Positions 18,271 through 26,447 of a DNA stretch of 64,000 nucleotides are shown here, one piece after another. The stretch covers positions 50,475 to 114,474 of the forward strand of contig JADZCU010000050.1 of assembly GCA_020851415.1 (NCBI GenBank), in the 5' to 3' direction. The stretch's first letter is position 1; every line of letters starts with the position of its first letter. Under the pieces are notes generated by a model that was not told the origin of the DNA, did no database searches, and saw nothing but the letters and a program-made list of their open reading frames with translations. This DNA is from Candidatus Peregrinibacteria bacterium (GTDB lineage: Bacteria; Patescibacteriota; Gracilibacteria; UBA1369). The position numbers were made by a program, and so were the translations under genes.

Positions 18271-19119
18271 ATGTCGTTAGATAACTTTAAATCATCTGTG
18301 GTTAGACCATCAAGTTCTAAGAGCAGAAAATTGGCTGCTGCATTGGGACTTATTTTGGGAAGTACTGCAGTGTCAGTTAGTGAAATGGGTTGTGGATTGG
18401 ATGTTCAAGGAACGGCAGATATTACTGGTGCAGGCGGTGAAGGTGGTACGGGTAACGAAGGCGGTACTGATGCCGGTGTGAATTCTGACGCAATTTTCCC
18501 GGTAGAAGATGCAAATATGGATACAGGAGATTTCCCGGATGCCAAAGAAGATGCGGATGCTGGCACTATGGACGCTGATACTAAGGATGCCGAAGCCGGC
18601 ATGGATGCAAGTAGTGATGCAGACGCGGATGTTATGGATGCTGATGCGGGACTTGATGCAAGTGCCGACGCAGATGCAGATGTTACGGATGCGGCTATAG
18701 ATGCCGATGCCGGTTGTGTTGATATTCCGGTTACTTTTAAAAATATGACTGAATATGTTTTGCGTGTTTACAGCGGTAGCTGTAGTCCAGCGGCTGTGAC
18801 ATATTCATCCTTGGGTAGTTTTACCGGTGCAGAGACAACTCTTTGTTTAAAGACTGGTGATATTGCTCTTTTACAGGTGCATGACGGTGCGGATGGTAAT
18901 GCTGTTGAGTTTGATACGACTGGTTTGCCTTTAGCTGTTAAGAAAGTTTCATTTGGTGTTACTACACCAATTAGTGAAGCTGAAGCGAATGCCTATTGTC
19001 CAGACTCTGCTGGTTGGTCAACTTTGAATGTTGCTTCGGATGATGTAAATCCGGCTGCGAACTCGTACAAATATCTGGGTGGATCTCCTAAATCAAATGG
19101 TTACAAAATTGTATTTTAA
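18271..19119 (+). CDS. Secreted lipoprotein paralog 1 (Asp/Ala-rich stalk, four-Cys C-terminal domain)
   Basis: 282 residues. A polar N-region with Lys/Arg precedes a hydrophobic stretch (about 21-37) ending in EMGC, so Cys41 could be the lipid-modified residue. A short Gly-rich part follows, then an Asp/Ala-rich stalk (about 85-148) with many DAD and DAG units. The C-terminal domain (149-282) shares four cysteines and the signature PISEAEANAYC with the next three genes. The last residues, KIVF, resemble a final beta-strand. I do not recognise the domain. It is probably surface-anchored with a flexible acidic spacer. It is the first gene of a four-gene run, with a strong promoter. Confidence 0.75.
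   Translation: MSLDNFKSSVVRPSSSKSRKLAAALGLILGSTAVSVSEMGCGLDVQGTADITGAGGEGGTGNEGGTDAGVNSDAIFPVEDANMDTGDFPDAKEDADAGTMDADTKDAEAGMDASSDADADVMDADAGLDASADADADVTDAAIDADAGCVDIPVTFKNMTEYVLRVYSGSCSPAAVTYSSLGSFTGAETTLCLKTGDIALLQVHDGADGNAVEFDTTGLPLAVKKVSFGVTTPISEAEANAYCPDSAGWSTLNVASDDVNPAANSYKYLGGSPKSNGYKIVF
18541..18712 (+). repeat. Degenerate Asp/Ala (GATGC/GCxGAT) coding repeat
   Basis: Imperfect repeats of GATGC-type codon pairs encode the acidic DADADA-like stalk of lipoprotein paralog 1. Units vary in their third positions. Confidence 0.6.
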
Positions 19120-19131
19120 TTATCATTTTGT

Positions 19132-19929
19132 ATGAATATTCAGAAAACAGATTCATTGTGTCCTGAAACGTCAGATTTACATCTTGGAACGGCGGCTGAT
19201 CAAGTTTGTGCTGAATCCATTCACGCGGGAACACCGGCAGCGTGTTCAAAAAGTATTTCTGCGAAGGCATTGATGGCAGCGGGTCTTTTTGCTTTAGGCC
19301 AGGCAAGCTGTTTACTGGATTCTACTGGATCATGTCCTGAGCCTTGTAATGCGCAGGGTGGGACTGGTGGAACAAATGTTAGCAGTTCCTCGTCTGGCGG
19401 TAATGGTGGTTCAGAGAATGTTGGTGGTATGGGCGGAAGCACCAGTTCAAGTAGTGGTGGAACAGGTGGTATGAATGAAGGTGGCGCAGGAGGCATGGGC
19501 GGAACAAGTGGTACTGGAGGTGGCAATTGTATGGATATTCCTGTAACTATAGAAGACACAACGGGTGAATATGAGGTGAAGCAGTATGACGCAAGTTGTG
19601 TTCCGGATGGCGTTAATACTTTAGGTGGTGGTTTTGAGACTGGTACTACAGATCTTTGTGTTAAAGTCGGTGGAGGATTCCTTGTTCAGATAAAGAACGC
19701 AGCAGATATGAATTCTTTGAAATTTATATCTCCTGATGTCCCATCAAAAGTGGAAGTTTATCAGTTGGGCGTTAGCACACCTATAAGCGACAGCGAGGCT
19801 GATGCTTATTGCTCAACGAATGGTCCAACACTTGATCCGGTTTCTGCAGATCAGGATCCTACGCTTGCGGGTTTTGAATATACTCCGTCATCTGTAGGAC
19901 CTACGAATATTGTACATGTTTCTTATTAA
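19132..19929 (+). CDS. Secreted lipoprotein paralog 2 (Gly/Ser-rich stalk)
   Basis: 265 residues. A long, Cys-containing N-region (about 45 residues) precedes the hydrophobic segment ending in QASC, with Cys60 the likely lipid-attachment residue. The stalk (about 75-130) is Gly/Ser/Asn-rich with GGSENVGGMGG-type units. The C-terminal domain (133-265) has four conserved cysteines, TGEYEVKQYD, DLCVK and PISDSEADAYC. It starts 12 nt after paralog 1, probably in the same transcript. The domain is unknown to me. The N-region is unusually long for a lipoprotein signal. Confidence 0.75.
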   Translation: MNIQKTDSLCPETSDLHLGTAADQVCAESIHAGTPAACSKSISAKALMAAGLFALGQASCLLDSTGSCPEPCNAQGGTGGTNVSSSSSGGNGGSENVGGMGGSTSSSSGGTGGMNEGGAGGMGGTSGTGGGNCMDIPVTIEDTTGEYEVKQYDASCVPDGVNTLGGGFETGTTDLCVKVGGGFLVQIKNAADMNSLKFISPDVPSKVEVYQLGVSTPISDSEADAYCSTNGPTLDPVSADQDPTLAGFEYTPSSVGPTNIVHVSY

Positions 19930-19934
19930 TATTT

Positions 19935-20687
19935 ATGGATAAACTTTCTATTCCTCACTTAGAGGCAAAAGTTCTTAAGTCACGTTTTGCTAAAAATATT
20001 GGAGTTGCTGCTTTGTTGGCAATTACTACAACGACGGCTGCGGCTGCTTTGGGCTGCTCCGGTGAAGAGTTTACTTCCGGCGATGGATCGGGTGGCGCAG
20101 CAGGATCAGAAAATGCGGGGGGCAAAAGCGGTGCCTCCGGTACTGGTGGCAAAGAGAATGTAGGTGGTTCAGGTGGTATGGCTGGAAAAGAGAATGCGGG
20201 AGGCCAGGGCGGCGTTTCCGGTATCGGTGGTAAACTGAACACTGGCGGTGACGCCGGATTTGGAGGTGGCGGAGCAGCTGGCTGTTTAGATGTTTCTGTG
20301 AAAATTAAAAGTACTACCGGTCAATATGAGGTCAAACAATATGATCAGGATTGCGCCGTTGATGGCGTGAATACCCTTGATAGTTCTTTTGAAACTGGTG
20401 AGCAGGATTTATGTGTTAAACCGGGTGGTGGTTTTGTTGTTCAGATAAAAAATGCAGCGAATAAGAATGCGATTGAGTTTTTTGCTTCAGAAAAGCCTGT
20501 TACGGTTCGTTCAGTTGGTTTTGGAGTTACTACTCCTATCAGCAATGCTGAAGCCGATGCTTATTGTAATTCATCCACAGGTGATAGCTTGAATCCTACG
20601 ACTGCGGATAAAGATCCTGCGGCAGATAATTATAAATACGTTCCTGTTACTCAAACTCAGACGAACGGTTTTATAGTGAAATACTAA
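19935..20687 (+). CDS. Secreted lipoprotein paralog 3 (Gly-rich stalk)
   Basis: 250 residues. The hydrophobic segment AALLAITTTTAAAALGC ends at Cys41. The stalk (about 50-115) is made of GGKENVGG- and GGKENAGG-like units. The C-terminal domain (117-250) keeps all four cysteines plus QYEVKQYD, FETGEQDLCVK and PISNAEADAYC. It ends in GFIVKY. The gene begins only 5 nt after paralog 2. It is closest to paralog 2 in the first half of the domain and to paralog 1 near the end (GFGVTTPIS). Confidence 0.75.
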   Translation: MDKLSIPHLEAKVLKSRFAKNIGVAALLAITTTTAAAALGCSGEEFTSGDGSGGAAGSENAGGKSGASGTGGKENVGGSGGMAGKENAGGQGGVSGIGGKLNTGGDAGFGGGGAAGCLDVSVKIKSTTGQYEVKQYDQDCAVDGVNTLDSSFETGEQDLCVKPGGGFVVQIKNAANKNAIEFFASEKPVTVRSVGFGVTTPISNAEADAYCNSSTGDSLNPTTADKDPAADNYKYVPVTQTQTNGFIVKY

Positions 20688-20725
20688 TTAAGTTATATCT
20701 TACTTTTCATAAATTTTTTTCTTAT

Positions 20726-21634
20726 ATGTTAGAAGTAGAACCAAACTTGCAACGTGTCGAACAGCAACCAGATGTTTCGACTCCACATGAAAGAGTCACC
20801 GTTCAGACGGGGCCAGTTAATGGTGTTATGGGATCTGTGCGCTCATCAATTGCAAAACGTGCTTTTCTTATGGCTTTTTTGGCTACTACAGGAGCTACGG
20901 CATCTGTAGGAGTGTCTTCGGGGTGTCTTCAGGATTTTGAAAAATTTCGTGCACAAGGTGGTGGTGCGGCAGGTGGATCTGTCAGCAGTGTTGGTGGTAG
21001 CGGAGGTAAAATGGAAAATGTGGGTGGATCCGGCGCGAGCACTAGTTCAAATGGTGGTGTTGGAGGTATGGAGAACGTAGGAGGTTCCGGTGCGAGTACC
21101 AGCTCAAATGGCGGCTTTGGAGGAGTTGGTGGAATGGAAAACGTAGGGGGCTCCGGTAGTTCAACAGGTGGTTCTGGAGGAGTTGGCGGCATGAATGAAG
21201 GCGGTGCCGGAGGTAATGGTGGTGGCTGTGCGGATATTCCTGTGATTGTTGGAGATGCCAATGGTGGAGAATATGATGTGAAGCAATACGATGCAGGTTG
21301 TGCGCCAAATGGAGTCAACACGCTTGCAGATAATGTTTTTGAGACTGTGCCGGGTATGGTTTGTGTAAAAAATAATGGAAGTTTAATTGTTCAGACTCAT
21401 GATGCTGCAACGATGAATTCACTGGTAATCGATTCGCCGGTTACACCTTCTAAAGTTGAATTTTTTCAACTGGGTGTTGCGGCCCCAATTAGTGATGCTG
21501 AAGCCGATGCTTATTGCACAACAAACGGTACAATGGTGGATCCTACAACTGGAGATCAGGACCCAGCTGCTACGGGCTTTGAGTATGAACCGGGTTCAGT
21601 TGGCCAGTCTAATCTTTGGAAGATTACATTTTAG
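20726..21634 (+). CDS. Secreted lipoprotein paralog 4 (tandem MENVGGSG-repeat stalk)
   Basis: 302 residues. The N-region is about 45 residues long, then a hydrophobic stretch ends in SSGC, with Cys67 the likely lipid site. The stalk carries three tandem MENVGGSGASTSSNGG-like repeats and more GG-rich units. The C-terminal domain (168-302) has the four cysteines, GEYDVKQYD, MVCVK and PISDAEADAYC, and ends in WKITF. The gene lies 38 nt after paralog 3. Like its paralogs it has no recognisable catalytic motif; an adhesion or binding function is inference. Confidence 0.75.
   Translation: MLEVEPNLQRVEQQPDVSTPHERVTVQTGPVNGVMGSVRSSIAKRAFLMAFLATTGATASVGVSSGCLQDFEKFRAQGGGAAGGSVSSVGGSGGKMENVGGSGASTSSNGGVGGMENVGGSGASTSSNGGFGGVGGMENVGGSGSSTGGSGGVGGMNEGGAGGNGGGCADIPVIVGDANGGEYDVKQYDAGCAPNGVNTLADNVFETVPGMVCVKNNGSLIVQTHDAATMNSLVIDSPVTPSKVEFFQLGVAAPISDAEADAYCTTNGTMVDPTTGDQDPAATGFEYEPGSVGQSNLWKITF
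21011..21193 (+). repeat. Three tandem coding repeats (MENVGGSG...) in paralog 4
   Basis: Units begin at about 21011, 21068 and 21134 and are 57-66 nt long. The protein repeat is well conserved while third codon positions differ between units (GAAAATGTG versus GAGAACGTA). This suggests old duplication with selection on the protein. Confidence 0.7.
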
Positions 21635-21686
21635 GTAAAATTGGTGTAACCTGCTAATGAGGATTACCCATTTTCCGAGTTGATTT

Positions 21687-22679
21687 ATGCAGTCGATTTT
21701 GGTTACCGGCGGTGCTGGTTATATTGGTTCGCATGCGGTGAAGGCCTTGGCTGATGCAGGTTATAAGGTTACGGTTGTTGATAATCTTTCCAAAGGGCAT
21801 GCGGCGGCTGTTGATAAGCGTGCAAGCTTTCTTCAAATGGATTTGAAAGATGCCCAGGCTTTAAAGGATCTTTTTGTTCACGAGCATTTTGATGGAGTGC
21901 TCCATTTTGCCGGCGCGATTGAAGTAGGACTTTCGATGAAAGAACCTGCGATGTTTTTTGAAAGTAATGTGGTGAACGGAGTGAACTTGTTAGAAGCTAT
22001 GAGAGCGGGAAACACAAAGAATATTATTTTTTCTTCGACCGCGGCTGTTTATGGTGAACCGGTTTCAATTCCGATTAAGGAAACCGATCCGTTGAAGCCT
22101 ACGAATTTTTATGGATTATCAAAGTTAATGTTTGAACAGCTGCTGGAAAAATACCGAGAGCTGTATGGTATCAATTATGTTGCGCTCAGGTATTTTAATG
22201 CTTCTGGTGCCGATCCGTCCGGTGAGATTGGTCAGGATTATATTCCTGATACGCACCTTGTTCCGCGCTTGGTGAAGGCAGTTTTGGGGATTTACGATAA
22301 GTTGTCGGTTTTTGGAACGGACTATCCGACAAAAGATGGTACCTGCGTTCGTGATTATATTCATGTGACCGACCTTGTGGACGCCCATTTGCTGGCTTTG
22401 AATTTCCTTTTTGAAAAGGGGCAAAGTGAGGTTTTCAATTTGGGTAATGGTAACGGCTTTTCGGTTTGGGAAGTGATTCAAACGGCGGAGAAAGTTATAG
22501 AGAAGAAAATACCGTATGAAATAACTTTGCGTCGCGCTGGAGATCCTGCTGTCCTGGTTGCTGATTCACAAAAAGCAAAAACACTGCTTGGGTGGACCCC
22601 AAAACATTCCGGCCTCGAAGAGATTATTGGAACTGCCTGGAAGTGGCACTCCACGCACCTTCAGGGGTATGGGGACTAA
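21687..22679 (+). CDS. galE: UDP-glucose 4-epimerase
   Basis: 330 residues of the extended SDR family. The NAD-binding motif GGAGYIGSH lies at residues 8-16; the catalytic Tyr/Lys motif is YGLSKLMFE, with the Ser in FSSTAAVYGEP. RYFNASGADP and RDYIHVTDL are typical GalE segments. It interconverts UDP-glucose and UDP-galactose for glycan or glycolipid synthesis. It follows the lipoprotein cluster on the same strand by 52 nt. Confidence 0.93.
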   Translation: MQSILVTGGAGYIGSHAVKALADAGYKVTVVDNLSKGHAAAVDKRASFLQMDLKDAQALKDLFVHEHFDGVLHFAGAIEVGLSMKEPAMFFESNVVNGVNLLEAMRAGNTKNIIFSSTAAVYGEPVSIPIKETDPLKPTNFYGLSKLMFEQLLEKYRELYGINYVALRYFNASGADPSGEIGQDYIPDTHLVPRLVKAVLGIYDKLSVFGTDYPTKDGTCVRDYIHVTDLVDAHLLALNFLFEKGQSEVFNLGNGNGFSVWEVIQTAEKVIEKKIPYEITLRRAGDPAVLVADSQKAKTLLGWTPKHSGLEEIIGTAWKWHSTHLQGYGD

Positions 22680-22694
22680 AATATTTGGACATGA

Positions 22695-22738
22695 AAAAAC
22701 AGACAGGTTGTAAAAGTCTATTCTGTGACTGTTTTTTT
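22695..22738. terminator. Possible bidirectional terminator between galE and a convergent gene
   Basis: An imperfect inverted repeat (AAAAAACAGACAG ... CTGTGACTGTTTTTTT) lies between two converging genes, with T-runs on each strand. The stem contains a bulge. Confidence 0.4.
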
Positions 22739-22741
22739 GTT

Positions 22742-23059
22742 CTATTGAATGATTCCTTGCAACACAACGTTCAGACCGATGATGACGATTAAGAGTCCAA
22801 TCAGTAGCAAGGTAAAGCCTGTCATTGCTCCGTAAAGCACCCATTTGCCTTCCGGTGTGGCTTTATTCTTTTGTAAATTTTTCCATAAAAAGAAATCCGC
22901 GATTGGAGCGATCACCAGCAGGATATAAAAATTGCCGAGAATTTTGAGGATCAAAATGCTGATAAACACGCTTCCGAGCAACCCCAAAATAAAGCGGAAA
23001 AGGAGGTTTAAAAAGTCGGGATTTTTTTTACTAATTTTGTGATTAGGATGCTGCTCCAT
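22742..23059 (-). CDS. Small integral membrane protein
   Basis: About 105 residues from the ATG at 23059. It has about three hydrophobic helices and a short basic loop (WKNLQKNKA). Its start overlaps the last codons of secA (ATG GAG CAG within the Cys-His-Gly-Ala-Ala-Ser end), so it is translationally coupled to SecA. The family is not recognised. An ATG further upstream would bury more of secA and looks unlikely. Confidence 0.65.
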   Translation of the reverse strand: MEQHPNHKISKKNPDFLNLLFRFILGLLGSVFISILILKILGNFYILLVIAPIADFFLWKNLQKNKATPEGKWVLYGAMTGFTLLLIGLLIVIIGLNVVLQGIIQ

Positions 23060-25712
23060 GGCATTTCTTATATTTTTTGCCGCTGCCACAAGGGCATGGA
23101 TCGTTGCGACCCGCTTCGGCAACTTTTGGTTCAGGTTGTGAAGTGGCTTTTATTATTACCGGATTAGAAGGTGCGGATGTACCGTCATCTTCCATATCGG
23201 CATTGATTGTTGAGTATGAATTGCTGTTACCACTCAACGGTTGTTCGATCTGCGCTTCGTTTGTAGTGAGTGTTTGTGGCTTACTGGTGCGAAGTAAGTG
23301 ATCCGGTAACTGTTGCATGAAATTCATGCGGAACAATGTGTTTACCGTGTTGGCCTGAATATCACCAAGAAGTTTGGTGAACATGATAAAGGCCTCTTCT
23401 TTATACTCGATCAGGGGGTCTCGTTGACCGTAGCCTTTTAATGAAACCGCTTCACGCAGATGTTGCATATTGTCGATGTGTTCCATCCAGAGTGCGTCGA
23501 TAACACTTAGGTTAACGCTGCGTTCAATACGGCGCATGATGTCGGTATCCGTGAGCATATCTTCGCGTGCCTGGTACTCCTCAAAAAGATATTTTTTGAT
23601 TACTTCAATAATGTTTTCAGGATCCTGCAGGTGCTGGATCATTTCCAATGTGAATGGACGATCTGGATTGTTGCAAATGGCGTGCACATCGGCTAAGAGT
23701 TCGTTAATGTCCCAGGTTCCTTCCTCATTTTTCATGTGTGTGTGTGCCTGCACCAGATGTTCAACCTGTTTTTCAATCAGTATGATGATGTCATTTTTCA
23801 TGTTGTCCGCAGCCAAAACTTTGCGGCGGCGAGCATAGATAATTTCACGTTGTTTGTTCATGACGTCATCGTATTCAACCAGATGTTTGCGAATGTCGAA
23901 GTTTCTGCCTTCAACTTTTTTCTGTGCGCCTTCAATGGCGTTACTGATGAACTTGTTTTGAATCGGCATGTCGTCTGGAAGCTTGAGATTTTCCATCATG
24001 TTTTGGATGCGCTCGGCGCCGAATAAACGCATGAGTTCATCTTCCATGGAAACAAAGAACTGACTTAAACCGGGATCCCCCTGACGACCACTACGACCGC
24101 GAAGCTGGTTGTCGATACGGCGTGATTCGTGACGTTCAGTTCCAAATACGGCTAAACCGCCAAGTGTTTTTACTTCATCGCTGAGTTTGATATCCGTACC
24201 ACGACCCGCCATGTTAGTTGCGATTGTTACTGCACCTTTTTGTCCGGCCTGCGATACGATTTCGGCTTCCTGTTCATGGTATTTAGCATTCAATACTTTA
24301 TGGGGAATGTTTTCAATTTGGAGCAGTTTGTTCAAAATTTCAGATTTTTCGATTGATATGGTACCAATCAAAACCGGTTGTCCTTTGGCGTGAAGTTCTT
24401 TTACTTTTTCAACAACAGCCAGGTATTTACCGCGCTGATTTTTGTAGATCATGTCGGCATCATCTTTGCGGGTAACCGGGCGGTTGGTTGGGATTGTGAC
24501 TGTATCAAGACCATAAATTTGATAAAACTCTTCCGCTTCGGTTGCGGCGGTACCTGTCATACCTGCAAGTTTTTCAAAAAGACGGAAGTAATTTTGGAAA
24601 GTAACCGTGGCAAATGTTCGGCTTTCACGTTTTACTTCCACATTTTCTTTGGCTTCAATGGCTTGATGCAAACCGTCCGAGTAGCGGCGACCCGGCATCA
24701 AGCGTCCCGTGAACTCATCAACGATAATAATTTCACCTTCCTTTACCACATAATCCACATCTTTTTTATAGACAGTGAAAGCTTTTAAGGCTTGTTCCAG
24801 GTGATGTACTTCAAGGAATCCTGCGTCGGTATAAATATTATCAACACCAAGTTTTTGCTCCATATTGGCAATACCAACTTCTGTCAGAGTGGCGGTTTTC
24901 AATTTTTCATCAACGACAAAATCTTCATTTTCCTTGAGTCCATTCACGAGTTGAGCGTAGCGGACGTATTTGGTAGTGGACTCTTCTGCGGGAGATGAGA
25001 TGATAAGTGGCGTGCGCGCTTCATCAATTAAAATGGAATCCACCTCATCCACTATGGCGTAATTCAAATGACGCTGAACTACCTGGTTCAAAGATCCCGC
25101 CATGTTGTCACGCAGATAATCAAAACCAAATTCATTATTTGTGCCGTAGGTTATATCGCAGGCGTATGCCTGTTTTTTCTCTTCAGGTGTTTGGCCGTGA
25201 ACCACGCAACCGATGGTGAGTCCCATAAATTTATAGAGTCCACCCATCCATTCGGCGTCACGTTGAGCCAGGTAATCGTTAACGGTTACTACAAATACGC
25301 CTTTCTCCGTGAGAGCGTTTAGATATACCGGAAGTGTACAAACCAAAGTTTTCCCTTCACCAGTTTTCATTTCGGCGATTTTTCCCTGATGTAAAACAAT
25401 TCCACCAAGAAGCTGAACGTCGAACGGCACCATTTCCCACTGAACATCTCGGGCGCGTACCGGCCAGCTTTTGCCCACGAGTTTTTTACAGGCAAATTTT
25501 ACCAACGCGAACGCCTCCGGAAGCAGCTTATCTACTGATTCCCCCTCTTGCACTCGTTTTTTGAATTCCGCTGTCTTTAACGGGATGTCATTTTCAGAAA
25601 GAGTATTTTCGTACTCTTCAAATTGAGCGTTAATTTTTTTTACGATTGGCCAGAGTTTTTTAACGGTTTTTTCATTTGGATCGCCCAGTATTTTATTAAT
25701 AAGCTTGTACAT
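23043..25712 (-). CDS. secA: Preprotein translocase ATPase SecA
   Basis: 889 residues. Walker A is MKTGEGKT, Walker B DEVDSILIDEARTPL, and helicase motifs include TNMAGRGTDIKL and GRSGRQGDPG. The C-terminal zinc-binding tail CPCGSGKKYKKCHG is intact. It drives Sec-dependent protein export at the inner membrane, and would export the lipoproteins and pilin-like proteins seen here. An extended -10 promoter lies just upstream. Confidence 0.97.
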   Translation of the reverse strand: MYKLINKILGDPNEKTVKKLWPIVKKINAQFEEYENTLSENDIPLKTAEFKKRVQEGESVDKLLPEAFALVKFACKKLVGKSWPVRARDVQWEMVPFDVQLLGGIVLHQGKIAEMKTGEGKTLVCTLPVYLNALTEKGVFVVTVNDYLAQRDAEWMGGLYKFMGLTIGCVVHGQTPEEKKQAYACDITYGTNNEFGFDYLRDNMAGSLNQVVQRHLNYAIVDEVDSILIDEARTPLIISSPAEESTTKYVRYAQLVNGLKENEDFVVDEKLKTATLTEVGIANMEQKLGVDNIYTDAGFLEVHHLEQALKAFTVYKKDVDYVVKEGEIIIVDEFTGRLMPGRRYSDGLHQAIEAKENVEVKRESRTFATVTFQNYFRLFEKLAGMTGTAATEAEEFYQIYGLDTVTIPTNRPVTRKDDADMIYKNQRGKYLAVVEKVKELHAKGQPVLIGTISIEKSEILNKLLQIENIPHKVLNAKYHEQEAEIVSQAGQKGAVTIATNMAGRGTDIKLSDEVKTLGGLAVFGTERHESRRIDNQLRGRSGRQGDPGLSQFFVSMEDELMRLFGAERIQNMMENLKLPDDMPIQNKFISNAIEGAQKKVEGRNFDIRKHLVEYDDVMNKQREIIYARRRKVLAADNMKNDIIILIEKQVEHLVQAHTHMKNEEGTWDINELLADVHAICNNPDRPFTLEMIQHLQDPENIIEVIKKYLFEEYQAREDMLTDTDIMRRIERSVNLSVIDALWMEHIDNMQHLREAVSLKGYGQRDPLIEYKEEAFIMFTKLLGDIQANTVNTLFRMNFMQQLPDHLLRTSKPQTLTTNEAQIEQPLSGNSNSYSTINADMEDDGTSAPSNPVIIKATSQPEPKVAEAGRNDPCPCGSGKKYKKCHGAAS

Positions 25713-25724
25713 ATCGAAAAACAG

Positions 25725-25733
25725 ATTATATCA
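25725..25733 (-). promoter_or_regulatory. Extended -10 promoter of secA
   Basis: On the minus strand TGATATAAT (TGn plus TATAAT) lies 12 nt upstream of the secA ATG, giving a very short leader. No clear -35 is seen. Confidence 0.5.
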
Positions 25734-25787
25734 TCGATAGTTTAGAGTAGTTTCGGGCTTCAGGCAATCCACAAGGTTCCGCTTTTG

Positions 25788-25796
25788 TGGTATGAT
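25788..25796 (+). promoter_or_regulatory. Extended -10 promoter of the TGA-interrupted gene
   Basis: TGGTATGAT lies 38 nt before the ATG at 25835. The -35 region is weak. Confidence 0.45.
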
Positions 25797-25834
25797 CGTT
25801 TCCGGTTTAATTCTCATTTTTTTATTTTTTCTGT

Positions 25835-26347
25835 ATGGATGACCAGATTCAAAAATTGCTCAAAAATAAATCACCTCAGGAGATTAAAAAATATGCGTTT
25901 GTTACGATTGCTGTAGCCATAATTGGTGGAATAGCCTGGGGCATTGCTTCCGGCCCGATTAACTCAATTTTGGCGGAAAGGGGACTGAAACTGGATAAAA
26001 ATAGCGAGCTTGGCGTGAGTTTCGACAAAGAAAAAATGTGACCTGGTAATATCCCAAATGATGTTCCACGAATTGAAGAAGGAACTATTTGGAGTCAAAA
26101 ATATGATCCTGACAAGAATATTTGGAATGTTTCTTTTAAGGGAATTCCTGAAACCGTAGGAACCGGTTATCAGGCAAGATTGGAATCAAATGGCTGGATC
26201 ATTACTAAAAATGATAAAAACGATTCAGCAAAAACCATGATGATATATGCCGAAAAAGGTCAATTGCTTTTGAACTACAGTCAGAATTTTGATGTTCAAA
26301 GTGGTTCTCTAAAAGTTGAAAAACGACCTTTATATAAGATTCAATAA
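25835..26347 (+). pseudogene. Membrane-anchored protein split by one in-frame TGA (pseudogene, recoded gene or sequencing error)
   Basis: The first part encodes 68 residues: a charged N-terminus, one membrane helix (about residues 20-40) and a linker ending EKM. It stops at TGA (26039-26041). The same frame then stays open for another 101 codons, reading PGNIPNDVPRIEEGTIWSQ onward, with GWIIT and LLLNYSQNF segments, to TAA at 26345 and a terminator. The second part has the look of small exported domains that begin WPxDxPxDVP, so TGA may replace TGG (Trp). Other genes here use TGA as stop, so reassignment is unlikely. A promoter in front and a terminator behind frame the whole 513 nt as one gene. 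The function is unknown. Confidence 0.75.
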
Positions 26348-26359
26348 TGATTTTCAAAA

Positions 26360-26390
26360 GGGCGTTAGATGAACTCTAACGCTCTTTTTT
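26360..26390 (+). terminator. Rho-independent terminator after the interrupted gene
   Basis: The stem GGCGTTAG/CTAACGCT with a short loop is followed by TTTTTT, 13 nt after the TAA of the readthrough frame. Its position supports a gene that ends at 26347, not at the internal TGA. Confidence 0.8.
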
Positions 26391-26447
26391 AGTTACAGTA
26401 GTTATTGTGTGGTTTTTACTATGAGCTTTGTAAGGCGGGCGATGGGA

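Noticed and set aside
19221-21321. Pro-rich frames antisense to the lipoprotein genes
   Set aside because: They are the reverse of Gly codons (GGN to NCC) in the stalks.
25835-26347. UGA reassigned as Gly or Trp throughout the genome
   Set aside because: Many genes here end in TGA, including ftsK and the ATGA/TGATG overlaps, and no other gene is split by TGA. Only a local event remains possible.
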